Assembly: GCA_028455995.1 (NCBI GenBank)
Contig: JABELC010000007.1
Location: 806,001 to 870,000 of the forward strand
DNA length: 64,000 nt
From: Scleromitrula shiraiana
Lineage: Eukaryota > Ascomycota > Leotiomycetes > Helotiales > Sclerotiniaceae
Direction of reading: 5' to 3'
Shown: positions 46,954-58,774 of the stretch, piece after piece
Layout of the letters: each line of letters starts with the position of its first letter
Position numbering within the stretch: position 1 is the first letter of the stretch
Program-made: the position numbers and the translations under genes
Notes under the pieces: model-generated
What the model saw: the letters and a program-made list of their open reading frames with translations, nothing else
Database searches by the model: none
Told to the model about the DNA's origin: nothing

Positions 46954-48946
46954 TCACTCAATACTCATCTTCATAAGTCCATCATTCGTATCCACCATGC
47001 CCTGAAACCCTACCCTCTTCATCCCCCCATTCGAACCATGTTTGCCCGCCTCCCCATTACTAGGAGGTCTACCACCTGCACCCCAAGGCGCTACATCCCT
47101 CTGCATTGGCGATTGCATAACCGGACTATTATGGACACTCATACCGGGACTAACAGCTCTTCGTTTGAAACTCGTAGGATCAAAATCGTCATCTCTCCTC
47201 CTCTTATTATTGATCTTGCGAGTTACCTCTGCAGCGGTGGGTCCTCCTTGTGGTGTAGATGAGCGAGATGGGGAGGAATTTTGATGATCCGAGTTGGAGT
47301 TGCTGCGGCCGAGAGGGAGGAAGGATGGTGGGGTGGAAAAACGTGGAGACTCTAGGGATATATCTTCGCTCATGCCGGAGGAAGAGGCTCGGGGTAAGAA
47401 TGGTGGAGGTGGTGGTGTTCGACTATTTTCATCTGTGAATGACTCCCAGAATTCTTTTCCCTTGGAATTCTTTATAGCTTGTTGTTTGAAACTACCGGAT
47501 ATGTTTGCATCGGCCATAATATCATCTTCGGGTATTCCATCCAGCGAATCTTGTGTCGCGGCCAAAATTGGTGACGAATGTGTGGTATTTGTAGTAGATA
47601 TTGAAGCATGTCGTGAAGGTTCAAGGTCCATATCACTTTCGCGGGTTTGTCGAACAACTTCTGCCTCACGGCGAACTTCAGTCTCAATGGGCGTATTTTC
47701 TTCGGCAAGAGCTGCGCGGATTCGAGCAAAGGTCTTGGTTTTTGGCTACAGAAATTTAGCATCAATCAATCAACCATAAGGATGAAATGCTTACCAGCAT
47801 ATTGCCCCTCCTAGTCACCGCTCTGCGAATGACCCCTCTCTGTCCATCTCTACCAGGTGTAATAGGCATTCCATCCACATTTTCCAAAGTTGATTTCAGG
47901 TTGCCATCATCACTTTCGCTTCCTGATATATGCAATTGATTCGCAGCCCAGCTTATACTTTCTCGTCTAGAAGTAAAACCTTCATTTGCCATTTCTTTGC
48001 CAAAATAACCGCTCTCGATACTGCGCACTGGTGGTGATTTGGAGGTAGGACTAATCATCGATCCATAACTTGTCGAATTTTTGCGACTCTTGCCATTTCG
48101 TAACCTTGCGCGTTGAAAATTCATAAGACTATTCACTGCCGGTGATTGTGTTGACCAGGCACCACCAGGACTTTGATTGGACATTCCACCAAAAGGTGTG
48201 GCCATTTTGCTAACTTGAGGTGTCGTAAGAATAGAATCGTCAATATCATCCGCATCCATTAAATCATCGTCGTCAGAGCTACTCCCAGAAGAGTCCAATG
48301 CCATCATGTTAACACTACCGAGCGAGCTTGAGACGGTCAATCTTTCTGAATTTGCCATGTTAGACCACAATGCACTAGAGTTATGCATGCCTTCCCCAGC
48401 ACCTGTGAAATGTTGTCCATTCTTTCTATTCGGTATATTCATAGCTCTCCCACCAACTGTAGGAGATGAATCGGGCGATGATTGCTCTGCAAGAGTAGAG
48501 TGATGAAGATTTGTCGCAGCTCTCGAAAAATCTAAACCTCGAGAACGTCTTGGTAGAACACTCGTGGGTGAGCCATATGTCTGTGATTGATCTAATTTTG
48601 GAGAAAGAGGTACCCGATTAATGTATGCAGCTGAACCAAGTGGCATCAAATCTTTTTGTGGCATCTGTATAGAAAGACCTCGGGGAAAAGCAGGTCGCCG
48701 TGGAGTTGTCGGATTATCGGAGAGTGAACTATCGTCCTTGGATACCCGCTTCTCTGATTCATGAAATTTTGGAGACGGCGAAAGAGTTGGTTGACCACCA
48801 CCATCTGATAAAGAACGAGCTTTTGAGTGCGATCTTGTTGTATTTGCTGTATTCCTTATATCGGTTTCTGCATGTTTGTCTCCTACTTCGACATTCACAA
48901 TATCCATACCGGTTGACATATCTTCATGTAATTGATCCCGAAACAT
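46954..48946 (-). CDS. Ser/Pro-rich nuclear protein of unknown function
   Basis: Two exons (48946-47795 and 47745-46954) give 647 residues. I do not recognise a named family. Most of it is disordered and rich in Ser, Pro and Thr with many SP/TP sites; several fit the CDK consensus (for example ITPGRD and LSPKLD). An acidic Ser/Asp cluster (SSGSSSDDDDLMDADDIDD) lies near residue 235. The only ordered-looking core straddles the splice junction: RRGNMLPKTKTFARIRAALAEENTPIETEVRREAEVVRQ, a basic then amphipathic-helical segment. A likely nuclear-localisation signal, NNKRRRDDDFDP, lies near the C-terminus, along with SFKRRAVSPGMSVHNSPVMQSPMQRD. A phospho-regulated transcriptional or cell-cycle role is plausible but only inferred from composition. 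Confidence 0.82.
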
Positions 48947-49728
48947 AATGTTAGAATAAAATATGGAAGAGTTGAATAAAATAAAGATGAAATTATTTTA
49001 CAACATGTTCTATGGATGTGAAATGTAAGATGGAGTGGAGGATGTGAAGTAGTACGGTACATGGATGGAGGAGGTGGGCGGCAACAGTATTATTACTATT
49101 TTAATACTGTGTTGTGGTGGTGGTTTATTAGGCTAACAAAGTGAAATATAGAGCTAAATCTACCGTTAAACATCTAGATGTCATTGATGATGATATAAAT
49201 GACGTTTTCGACAATTCTACCAATCAATTAAGGGTTGAAAAATATAAATGTCTAAAACGGGTAAATTCTACAATTAACAAAATACTATATAATTTATAGG
49301 AATTTAGAGATTTTTAATATTTTTCTCATTCATCGACAGGTAGTTTGGTTAGAACCATCCTACGGAATAGGTGATCCCAATTGAAGAAAAAGAATCACAA
49401 GGCTAGCTGGCGTGTAGCTGACCCCACAATAATATCTTCAAATTACACGAAATAGTGACTGTTCATTCGTTAACTTCTACGGGATATTATGTACACAAGG
49501 CTGTGACAGTAGCCGGCAGTAGTGCTAAGCTGCATGTGGTTAAGCCCTCTTTACACTAGTGTTCATGGATCCATCGGAATCTGCGGCCATCGGGACGTAT
49601 AGACTCGAGGTTTAGAATGCCGGCAAAGACAAAAGTTGAATATTTCCTTCGCATTATTCCAGTATTGAATGATATTTACATTAATCTTTGGTATCTAAAC
49701 CCTCCCCACTTCAATTGAATCATTGCCC
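48947..49728. other. Intergenic: promoter of Ser/Pro-rich gene, 3' region of aquaporin gene
   Basis: AT-rich, no gene and no large repeat seen. Confidence 0.6.
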
Positions 49729-51099
49729 TCAAACCGGAGCATCATTATTCTTCATATTTCCCCAAGATTCATCGCTATCCGTACTTCCTAGCATACTAGT
49801 AGGAAGGGTTTTATCGAAAGCTCTACTATTTGTCTTTGTCATATGTTGCATGATACCTTCTTCTCCGTTCTCATGAGTACTATGACCTGCAGCAATGGTT
49901 GCAAAACTGTCTCTCTGTATGAGCTCGTATAAAGCTGTTCCAAAGACCATAGCTGGTATACTCGTGAATATGGCAATTGGCGAATAACTTCCAAAAGCAT
50001 CTCCGCCATAAAAGATTGCAGCAACGATGCGTGTACCTAGATCACGAGCTGAATTGAGTTCAATTGTTACATCTGCGAATCCCCAAATCATGGTTGCTAT
50101 GAGAAGTTAGAGAAAGTCATGTGCGTGCGTACCATGAAACAGTAGCTGTGGAAGCTACTAGAGAATGAATATGCTTACCATAGCCAAGTCCAATTACCCA
50201 AGGTGCAGCAGCTGGAGAGACAAATGGATTTGTTGGATCGAGGACTGCCCAAATAACAATGCCCTGAGCCAGGTCAGCAAATGTTATCATCTAGATGACC
50301 TTGATACTTACAACGAAGGTGTCCGCAAAGAACTCGATGAAGAACAGATACCCATAGTTGGTCTCTGTTGCTGATGGAAGAGAGCAAAGGACACTTCCGG
50401 GGCCACCAAGTGAATTAGGACTCAGACCTTTAGCCTCATATTCGGCAGCAAGTGCTGTTAGTTGAGGATGGTATTGCCCAACAAGCAACAAGCCTGCCAT
50501 GAAGGAGCCAAAGACTTGAGCGAAAATGTATTGGGGGACTTTTTTCCAGGGGAACTATAAATGTCATTAGCGGAGATGTCAAGAGAGTTCCGCGGATGCT
50601 TACGCCCAACCACAATGCACAACAGACTGTCACTGCTGGGTTGAAATGCCCTCCGGAAGTGCTACCACATGTTCTAGTGTTTGTTAGTTATCAACACAAT
50701 CATCCATGACACTTGGTGTAGGATCATTGGGTTTTGACTTACATAATAGCGAACGCGATGCCAATTGCAAAGGCCCAGCCAATTTGGAAAATTGATCCGA
50801 ATGCAGGCTCGGTTCCATTAAGAAAGAATGATGCTGATGATGAAATCCCAGGATAGCTTTATAAATCATTAGTATCATAGTACCATTCATTTCGACCGTA
50901 CATACACGAAAAAGAATACCCCCATAGCTTCTGCAGCCAACTCTCTTAGCCATCTTGGTCTGGCATGTTCGAAATTAAGTCTTCGTTGAGAGACCGGCTT
51001 AGGTGCAACTACATGCCTGTTCGCATGTCGCTGCACTGCTTCTGTATAGCCGATCTCCAACTCACCAGTTCGGAGACGATGTGGATCATTGTGAGACAT
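49729..51099 (-). CDS. Aquaglyceroporin-like MIP channel with NSA second motif
   Basis: Six exons (51099-50906, 50856-50743, 50673-50604, 50554-50312, 50263-50179, 50096-49729) give 357 residues. The start is MSHNDPHRLRTG, and the basic N-terminus is cytosolic. The first half-helix carries the canonical GGHFNPAVT (NPA at 114-116). The second is IELNSARDLGTR, so NPA has become NSA (250-252), while the following Asp typical of glycerol-transporting members is retained. An extended loop between helices (YHPQLTALAAEYEAKGLSPNSLGGPGSVLC) and the long soluble C-terminus (~60 residues, polar) are common in fungal X-intrinsic and aquaglycerol channels. It likely passes water, glycerol or small neutral solutes across the plasma membrane. 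Five short introns split the membrane core. Confidence 0.88.
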
Positions 51100-52169
51100 C
51101 TTTTATGAGATAGGTAGATTACTACTCAAGTCTCGACAGTGATAATATCGGGTCCCTGATCTGGAATGCTGGGTAGGGATAAAGAGGTCTTTTATTGGAA
51201 GTTTAGGGTAGACTCGACCTATCTATCGTATTCTATGAAAGAGACAATGCCGGTTCTTATAATGATCGCATGAGGAAGGTGACTGGAAGAAGTAGTATTG
51301 AAGGACAATCTCTCAACATGCGGTTTTAAGGGGAATAGATGAGGTGAGGAGTTCCAGGTATCGTTGGCCCAGTCAAGCAGTGCGTTATAAGAATAAATCA
51401 TCTTTGATATCCTTCTAGAAGGCCGGAACGTTTGTGGTATGTGCTTCCTTCCAAATTCTCGATATAAAATACAACCAAGCCTTCAACGTTCACCTCAAAT
51501 TTCATAGGCTCACATTTGTAATCACTACAGCTATTTCCTAAAGGAGTCCGGAGTGCGATGACAAGACTTGAGAACACCCCCTTGCCCTACAAGCTTCGCC
51601 ACCTCAAGTATATTTGTACTTCTTCCGCCCTCATATCATAACCCATCTAGTGCTACTATCGGGGCCTTATTCTACGTTTGAAGCGAATAATTTCTGGATG
51701 TTTAGCATTTACGGAGTTATGGATGACAACTAATATTTAAATGTTTTTTTTAGCCACAAACGCCACACCCTCGTAAGATTCGGAGAACCGGAGTATTTTT
51801 TATCAATACTAATGCGATAAGAAATACGTAACATGAAGGTAAAGCAGACAAATACTCGAGTACTGGCTCTCATAACCTTTCCTTTCCTTTCTTTTCCATT
51901 CTGTTTATCTCCGAGTCTTACCTCAACGATTGAACAAATTGGCGGAATGGTGAATCATTTCTTTTCACTGTCCCGACTTATCTCATTAAGATTCCCGGAG
52001 GCCAATATTTTCGTACGACAAACATACACTTTTGAAAGCTCAATCAATATCAGCTCCGACATCTTTGTTGCGCCTCCTTCATTCCTTCCAGCAGACTAAT
52101 AAGCTAGATTCCCATGTTCTTGCTGCCTTCATTCTTTCCAGCAGACTAACAAGCTAGATCCGCATATTC
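51100..52169. other. Intergenic: aquaporin promoter and 3' region of zinc-finger gene
   Basis: No gene is supported; the frame at 51833-52099 has no features. The right end carries a 50-bp tandem duplication. Confidence 0.55.
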
Positions 52170-52175
52170 TCACTG
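52076..52175. repeat. 50-bp imperfect tandem duplication across a gene's 3' end
   Basis: Copy A (52076-52125) and copy B (52126-52175) share the core CCAGCAGACTAA.AAGCTAGAT and differ at about eight positions, nearly all transitions. Copy B contains the stop codon (52170-52172) of the zinc-finger gene; copy A is entirely downstream. Confidence 0.85.
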
Positions 52176-55087
52176 CCGAGCGGGCGTCTGAAGTCTAGTT
52201 GATCGTCGTATCCATTGCAAAGAGTTAAATTTGAACATCTCCGATGGCGACATTTCATCTGCATCAGAATCTTCAATATCCTTAGGAGGTGGTGTTTTTT
52301 TGTAAAGGGGTCGCCCGTCTGAGGATACGTTAGTCTCCGTGATTGTGCCTCGGACTGACAGGAATGAAAAAAAAGGAATCATGAAACTACTCACTCACCT
52401 TTTCCAATCTTTCGAGCCCTACTGGAAGGAGTCACAGGTGCTACTATCTGTGGTGCCAGTGACTCAGATCGTTCAGGCGAAGATAGCGGTGTACCTGGTT
52501 CTATTGTTTCGAGAGGCTTCACTTTAGATTTGTTCATACGACGTTTGCAGCGCCCCTCATGTTGGCGTCTCAGTCCTGGAGACTCAAAACGTTCGTCGCA
52601 AGTTCCACAATTGAGTCTAGTACAAACCCCTGAAGTAGTAAGGTTAGAGAACTTCTTTTAACATTAACCACACTATGGAATTTACCTTCTGTTTGATGAC
52701 GGATAAGACTCCAAAAATGGGCCAAGACAATCCCACAATGCTCGCATGTGCTATTGTTAGCTTTTACTATGGCACCTTCTATAAGTTCATGATGATTTCC
52801 AACGCTGTCTTTCTGTGTCGCTTGTTGATATTCGATATGCTCGGTGTCTATATGCTGGCGCATGAACTGTTTTCGGCTGAATGTTTTGCCACAATCAGGG
52901 CACTCGCAACACGTCTCTGCTGAAATTAGTATACCACATGCTGTGGAAATAGTAAGGCGGCTTACTATTCTTCTGATGTCGACGAAGTTGAGACATGACT
53001 TTGAATTCTTCACCACACCCATCGCATTTCGGAAGTGGAGGTTCTTTTTGGCTTGTGTCTGGCTCAAGAGTGGCGCTATCCAATTCAGAAGCTGGGCTAT
53101 CGTGAACTTCAGTAACCCTCCCAATAACAACCCCAGGGTTTCGTTTTGGGGAAAGCAGGGGTTTACTGTATCTGGCCTTTTCTCTATCGTTCTTCTCTTT
53201 CTCTATGAAATTAGTCGTTTGTACCAAATCAGTATCGTCGAATCCTTGTGGTCCTATAACTGCGCCATCATACACGTGGAAAGATGCGAGAATCCAGAAG
53301 CTTTCTTCACCCTTTTCCGGTTGATCTCTCGAGTGTACAGCATGTTCGTCGAAGGTTGTCCCCGATGGATAGATTGCAAATTCATAATGGGATTCAGTGG
53401 CCACTGACTCAGCCTTCAAGTGGTATGCGCATTGGAAAATCTCACATAGGTGTGCTTGTCGATCCTTCCAGATGTCAAGGCTTTCGCCCCATGTGTGAGA
53501 TACGGTTTCATCCACGCCATTGAAATCGGGCGCAAACAAGGGAGCAAGCGCTCTGGAGAATCTAACCGCGAGCGGGCTAGCTTCTCTTGGTATCACCACT
53601 TCTTTAAAATGTTTAGTGTCGATAATCATCCGATGGGCAGCTAAATCCAAGCTGCGGAGTTGATCATGCTCGCCTACAGGTTTTAGTACATTTTACGGCA
53701 ATGGTTGATAAACTCTCAACTTACCTATACCTCGGACAATATCTCTATATGCTGACAACAAGCGTGAGTCCGTCGACGAGAAATCCGGAAAGTTCGACAT
53801 GAAAATCCATTCTCGCAGTGCGGCATAGACAAAGCTTTTCAGAATAAGATGCGTATCAAATTTAGCCATGAAAGTTTTCAACTTATTCCTGCCGATCCTG
53901 GTCCCTATATCTAAGCCCAAGGCTACCCGCGTAAGTGAGCTCAAATCGTTGGAGACTGCAAGAATTGAAGTCGGAACTTGGTTCGTCTTTCGATGACATG
54001 AAATGGATGATAACTCAAATTCAATCTGATCCATTGCATCATCGATAGTAGCAACTGCTAACCGCTGATATCCTGGCGAATCAATCGCGACATAAGCTGA
54101 AAGCCGACGGTTCTCCTTGTTCTCCTTCATCAACCGATATATCAACTCGCAATTCTCAAAGTTTCGATCCTCTGCAGCCTTACTTCTGCCCTCTTCTCGG
54201 GTTGATCGTGCTGTATTCATATGCTTGATTCGATTTTCAAGCTCTTGGATCGTCTTCTGTTGCTTGATATCTTTCCTGCTAAGCTCTTCAACTTCTGTTT
54301 GCCAAAGTATTTGCATTTGTTCTATTTGTTGCCTGACTTTCTCTTCCATCGATCCAAGTCTAGATGATGAATCAATTCTAGGTGGTTGTTCTGGCACATT
54401 GGAGGGGGTGTTTCGAGGGTTTGTATGTGCAACTTCTCTACCATTACTGTTCTCTTCTTCGGTCTCAGATTCATCGGAAGAGACTGTGGACTTTCGATAG
54501 TTAGTCTTCTCGCTGCTACCGGTAGGGCACGAGTTGACAACAGGCGTGGACTTTTCGCTCTGTGGCTTAATATAAGCATTAGGACAAGATAGCAAAATTT
54601 ATAAACTTACTATTTTTAGACGCAACTTCTTCTGTGGAAGAAGTCTCTCATCTACTTGATCCAGATTCCGAATTCGTTTTGCTCCCTTGTCTCCAGATAT
54701 TGTTCCATCAGAAGTTGTTGACTGAACTGGATCTGATTGCTGTGTTTGTCCATCAGATATTGAGAGTGCATTTTTTTTTGCCGTTTGGCTTACCCGATTT
54801 GCTATGTGCTCCTTGACTCTTGCCTCAATATTCTGGCGTATTTGATTCGGGAGATTAGTCAAGGAGGAGGAGCCTCTGCTCAAGATGTCGGGCTTGGTGT
54901 TTTTACCAGAGAATTTTGCCCATAATTCTCTCAACTGCATTCTTACCAAATCACGACTCCAGTCTTTTTGGACTACAATTATGAGGTCAAGTGCGGCATC
55001 ATTACACTTGGATGACTTCTGTAAACAATAGTCGATCCATGAAAGAAGTTCAACATCGTCCTGATCAGCCCAGCGAATTGGAGGCAT
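52170..55087 (-). CDS. SANT-like, coiled-coil and zinc-finger protein of unknown function
   Basis: Six exons (55087-54611, 54565-53725, 53673-52966, 52919-52686, 52629-52399, 52318-52170) join in frame to 879 residues. Residues 1-70 (IRWADQDDVELLSWIDYCLQ...LVRMQLRELWAKF) look like a Myb/SANT-like three-helix unit. A coiled coil spans ~232-276. A helical middle region (~300-560) is unrecognised. Four zinc fingers follow from ~655: CDGCGEEFKVMSQLRRH, CPDCGKTFSRKQFMRQHIDTEH (classical C2H2), CEHCGIVLAHFWSLIRH and CGTCDERFESPGLRRQHEGRC; the first, third and fourth appear to use Cys as last ligand. Introns lie at the end of fingers one, two/three and four. A DNA-binding or chromatin role is inferred. 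The frame stays open to an ATG at 55330, but MPPIRWADQDD is the likelier start. It is divergent from the Hsp70-like gene. Confidence 0.78.
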
Positions 55088-55944
55088 GATTACCACGACA
55101 GCACAAGAAATAGGAAGGGGAGTTGCGATTTTTCCTTTGGGTTTCGAAATAAAGTGTGAATGTTCGGGAACAAGTAGAACAGGATTTTGGAAATAAATAT
55201 ATCCTTCTACAAAAAGCACGGAATTATAATTGTGATAGATTTTCTGATAAAGGTTCTGAAAATACCACCATAAAAAGAAATAAAGTGGCTTTATGCAAGA
55301 TCCAAGTAAGCCTATCGGATTGCCTCTCATACCTCTTCATACCTAGATATCATTACTGCTCAACCCCGTCACACATATACATATCTTTTGTTTATTTTCT
55401 TTTTTTCTCTTTCCAAATTTTTATTCGTTTTGCTCTATAATCCATGGATATTCACATTCACATTCACTTTTGCTCTTGCTCTTACTTTTATTTGTACCTC
55501 ATGCTACCTAGGTATACATAATATTAGTATGATTTCGTCAAGTATTGTCCCTAATGTTTAACTTCTAGGTAAGTAACACAGCAGCAATACCTTGTGTAGG
55601 TAGAAATCAATTCCCAATTTCCCAATTTCCCAACTTCCCAACTTCATATTTTAAATACATAATACAATTGGTTTAATATTAGATTGAAGTCAACTATTTT
55701 ATTATTGCTTACTTTGATCTTTCACTTTCACTTTGACATTAACTTGTTCTTTATGAGAGACTTTTTTGAATTTGCGTTTGCGTTTGCTTTGATGCACAAC
55801 AAGGCTCCAGCTGGAGATTATTTGCTACATGGTTAATTACAACTTTACCTACTGAATCATTTTAACTGTCTTGCGTGCACTTGTAAAGCTGATGTTTCTT
55901 TAACTTTTCCAATTTCACTTGAAGATTTAGTACCACAATTAAAT
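55088..55944. other. Divergent promoter of zinc-finger and Hsp70-like genes
   Basis: An 857-bp AT-rich bidirectional region with short TTCCCAA repeats (55605-55645) and CTTT/CACT pyrimidine tracts. No other gene is seen. Confidence 0.55.
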
Positions 55945-58774
55945 ATGAAGCTCTCGATTCCAAACGATGGGCAGCGACGCTCAGGTCGAATTACGAAAAA
56001 TACTCAACAAGGCCAGCGAAACATGAGGGTCCAGAGACAAATTCCCACCCCAGAGGTAACTCCCGAAGCTCACAATCGTTACAGCTCACTTGTTCGTATG
56101 ATCAATATGTCAACCTCAGAGGTACCGATGAAGTTGGTTGTCGGAATTGACTTCGGCACAACTGCAACGTCGGTCTCTTATGCCATCGTTCCTGTTGATC
56201 AGCAAATCTCAAAAGGGTTTGCGAAAGACATAATGAGCATAACAAACTGGCCGCAAGATAGTGAATATGGCGAAAGAAAACAAGTACCAAGCGAGATCTG
56301 GTATTCATCGGCGTCCATCGAAAGACACCCCACCGATGATGATGAGGTTTTCGAAGAGAATCTATTTGACAGATTTCAAGAAGAACATCCATTGATAACA
56401 GGTGGAACCGACTCAGAGGCAGTCTGGGGTTCTAGTGGTTTGGAGCCTGAAAAGGAACAATCTCTTGGGTTTCTATGGGGTTATGACATTCTTGAGATGC
56501 ACAAAGTAAATTCCCAGCGGAATCCGGAACGCCATGTCAAGAGAGCTAAGTTAATGCTGCTGGATAGCAAACATACCGATCTAGATCGAAAAGGACTTAA
56601 GTCGACTTTCAGAAAGTTATTGAGGGAAGGGATAATCCGCAAACATGGGAAACGAACCAGAATGGAGCCTGGTATGTGGGACGCTGTTGATCCAATTTCT
56701 GACTTCCTTGTAAAGGTCTTACAACACACAAAAGACCAATTAGAACTTCTTCATGGTTTCAGGGATGACTCGCTAGTGGATCTTGTTATGACTGTGCCTA
56801 CAGTATGGTCTCCTGAGGCTTCCCGGGTTCTACAAACTGCCATCAGAATAGCTGTCCATGCAACACACTTTGGTGAACCTGAGAAAACGGCCAGCAATCT
56901 ATTTTTGATCCCCGAGGCTGAAGCTGCAGCCACGTTTTTGTTGGAGAGCTCAAACGACATTTCTGTAAGTCAGATCTACTAATAATTTATGTTCTGATAC
57001 TTATGATTTTGTACAGCTTGGGGAACCATTTATTGTTGCTGACATCGGTGGTGGCACTGGTGATGTGGTAACTTATGGAGTTAGCAATCGGTACCCTTTG
57101 CGTCTCGAGGCAGAGGAGGTTCCACCGACGGGTAAGAAACGTTACAACTAATAAAAGTTACAGCGCCGACTGATTTCTTTCAACAGGGGATAATTGTGGA
57201 TCTAGTTATTCAAACGATAATTACAAAGCAATTCTTTTGAACAGGCTCAAGGATGAACACTACGTTCTTCAAAATGGTGAAACACTCGAGGCGATCGTCA
57301 ATCGATTGATGCCAGATTTCGAAAACGTATATAAGAGGAGAGTGGATATTACGAAAAGTGCTGGACTCAGAGTCTATATTGCAGGTCTTAAAAGTGACGA
57401 GGAAATGAATCGACATGGCCCGGCTGCCAAAAGATTCGACGCAAATTATTTACTTTTGAATAAGTTGTTGCCATTGTTTGATGTCTGTTTTTTAGGGTTA
57501 TCACTAACGTAGCCCATAGGTCCGATTTCGAAGAGATATTCCTGCCACTCTTGCGTCGTATCGCGAAGTTGATAGGGGATCAGATAGATCAGGCTCTAGC
57601 AAGAGGTCTCTTTGTCAAGGTAAGCATTTCAATACACACTATTGATACTCTCTAACATGTTGTACAGAAAGTGTTTCTTGTCGGAGGTTTTGGCGGCTCC
57701 CCTTCGCTGAGAAGTTACCTGATAAAATATCTTAAGGATCGCTCTGATGAAATTGGATACAATATTGAGTTAGTAGTCGACAAACATAAATGGCGAGTAA
57801 ACCCCTTAATCCTTCATCTATTAGTTTCCAAGTCGATTTATTGTTCAAGTTGAAATTTAGCATTTTGCATCTTTTATTGCCGATTTCAGTACAGATATTC
57901 AATCTCAATGTGTATATTTGAACTTTTGATGGCAAAACTATTTTGAATGTCCTCCTCCAACTTGAGCATTCCGCATCTTGATACTCTCTATCTAATTCAC
58001 TCGTCGAGGATCTATCTTATCCACAGACTAACGGCTTTGCAGCATCACGGCAGTAGCATCTGGATCCGTTCTTCGAGCCTTGGATAGGAAGAATGGACCC
58101 CAAAGAATCGCAAACTCTAGTTATGGTTTGTTTAGAAAGGAGCTTTACCAACCACTAGAGTACGAGGGACACGAAACTGCCAAGCAACATCTGAATGAGA
58201 TGGATGGTGAACGTTATGTTCATACTATAGAGTATTTTTTGATCAAAGTAATAAACTGCATTTCTACATCCCGATGAATAGATACTGATATATAATAGGG
58301 AACAATAATCAAATCACCTCAACAGTTTGGACCGTTCACCTGTTGTCATGGATGTGACGTAGACAAGCCACAACTCCTCTGTGAGGAACTTATCTACGTC
58401 TCTGACACTGCGACGGAATCTCATTTCGGTCTTAAGAATCGCAGGAACGCAGGTATGTATACAAGTTGACCTCACTTCTTACACGCACGCACATACAGAT
58501 ACACGTACCCATACAGATCTTTCACTTACAAAAAATAGATATACAAGTCGCTGGTCGTGTCCAAGTAGACATGACATTTCTACGCGACGAGGGGCTCATA
58601 GAACCAATCCGTGACAAGGGCGGAGAATGTTACTATCTGATTGAGTATGACGTGGTGGCGATTGTGGAAGGATTGAAGCTGTCGTACGAGGTCAGGTGGC
58701 CTAAGGGTGGCTCGCAGGTTCTGGCAAGGGAACAGTTGAGCATTGCGGCGGCTTTCAAAGAGGGTACGGCTTGA
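55945..58774 (+). CDS. Divergent Hsp70-like (HSPA12-type) ATPase
   Basis: Eight exons (55945-56964, 57017-57131, 57187-57463, 57520-57619, 57668-57792, 58043-58247, 58299-58452, 58539-58774) give 743 residues. The actin/Hsp70 ATPase fold is intact: phosphate-1 loop VGIDFGTTATSVSYA (from ~66), phosphate-2 VADIGGGTGDVVTYGV (~348-356) and adenosine loop FLVGGFGGSPSLRSYL (~507). The segment ITAVASGSVLRALDRKNGP...YGLFRKE follows. There is no canonical Hsp70 substrate-binding domain; the C-terminal ~200 residues end in YEVRWPKGG...LSIAAAF, as in the large family of fungal HSPA12-like proteins. A basic N-terminal extension of ~62 residues (RRSGRITKNTQQGQRNMRVQRQ) is extra. The intron 57793-58042 appears to use a GC donor. 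Function in fungi is undefined. Confidence 0.85.

Noticed and set aside
55088..55330. Extended N-terminus for the zinc-finger protein from the ATG at 55330
   Set aside because: The extra 81 residues are Tyr/Phe-rich without domain character, while MPPIRWADQDD directly begins the SANT-like segment.
57793..58042. Hsp70-like gene as a frameshifted pseudogene
   Set aside because: A GC-AG intron restores the frame exactly and all eight exons then join without a stop, so an intact gene is simpler.
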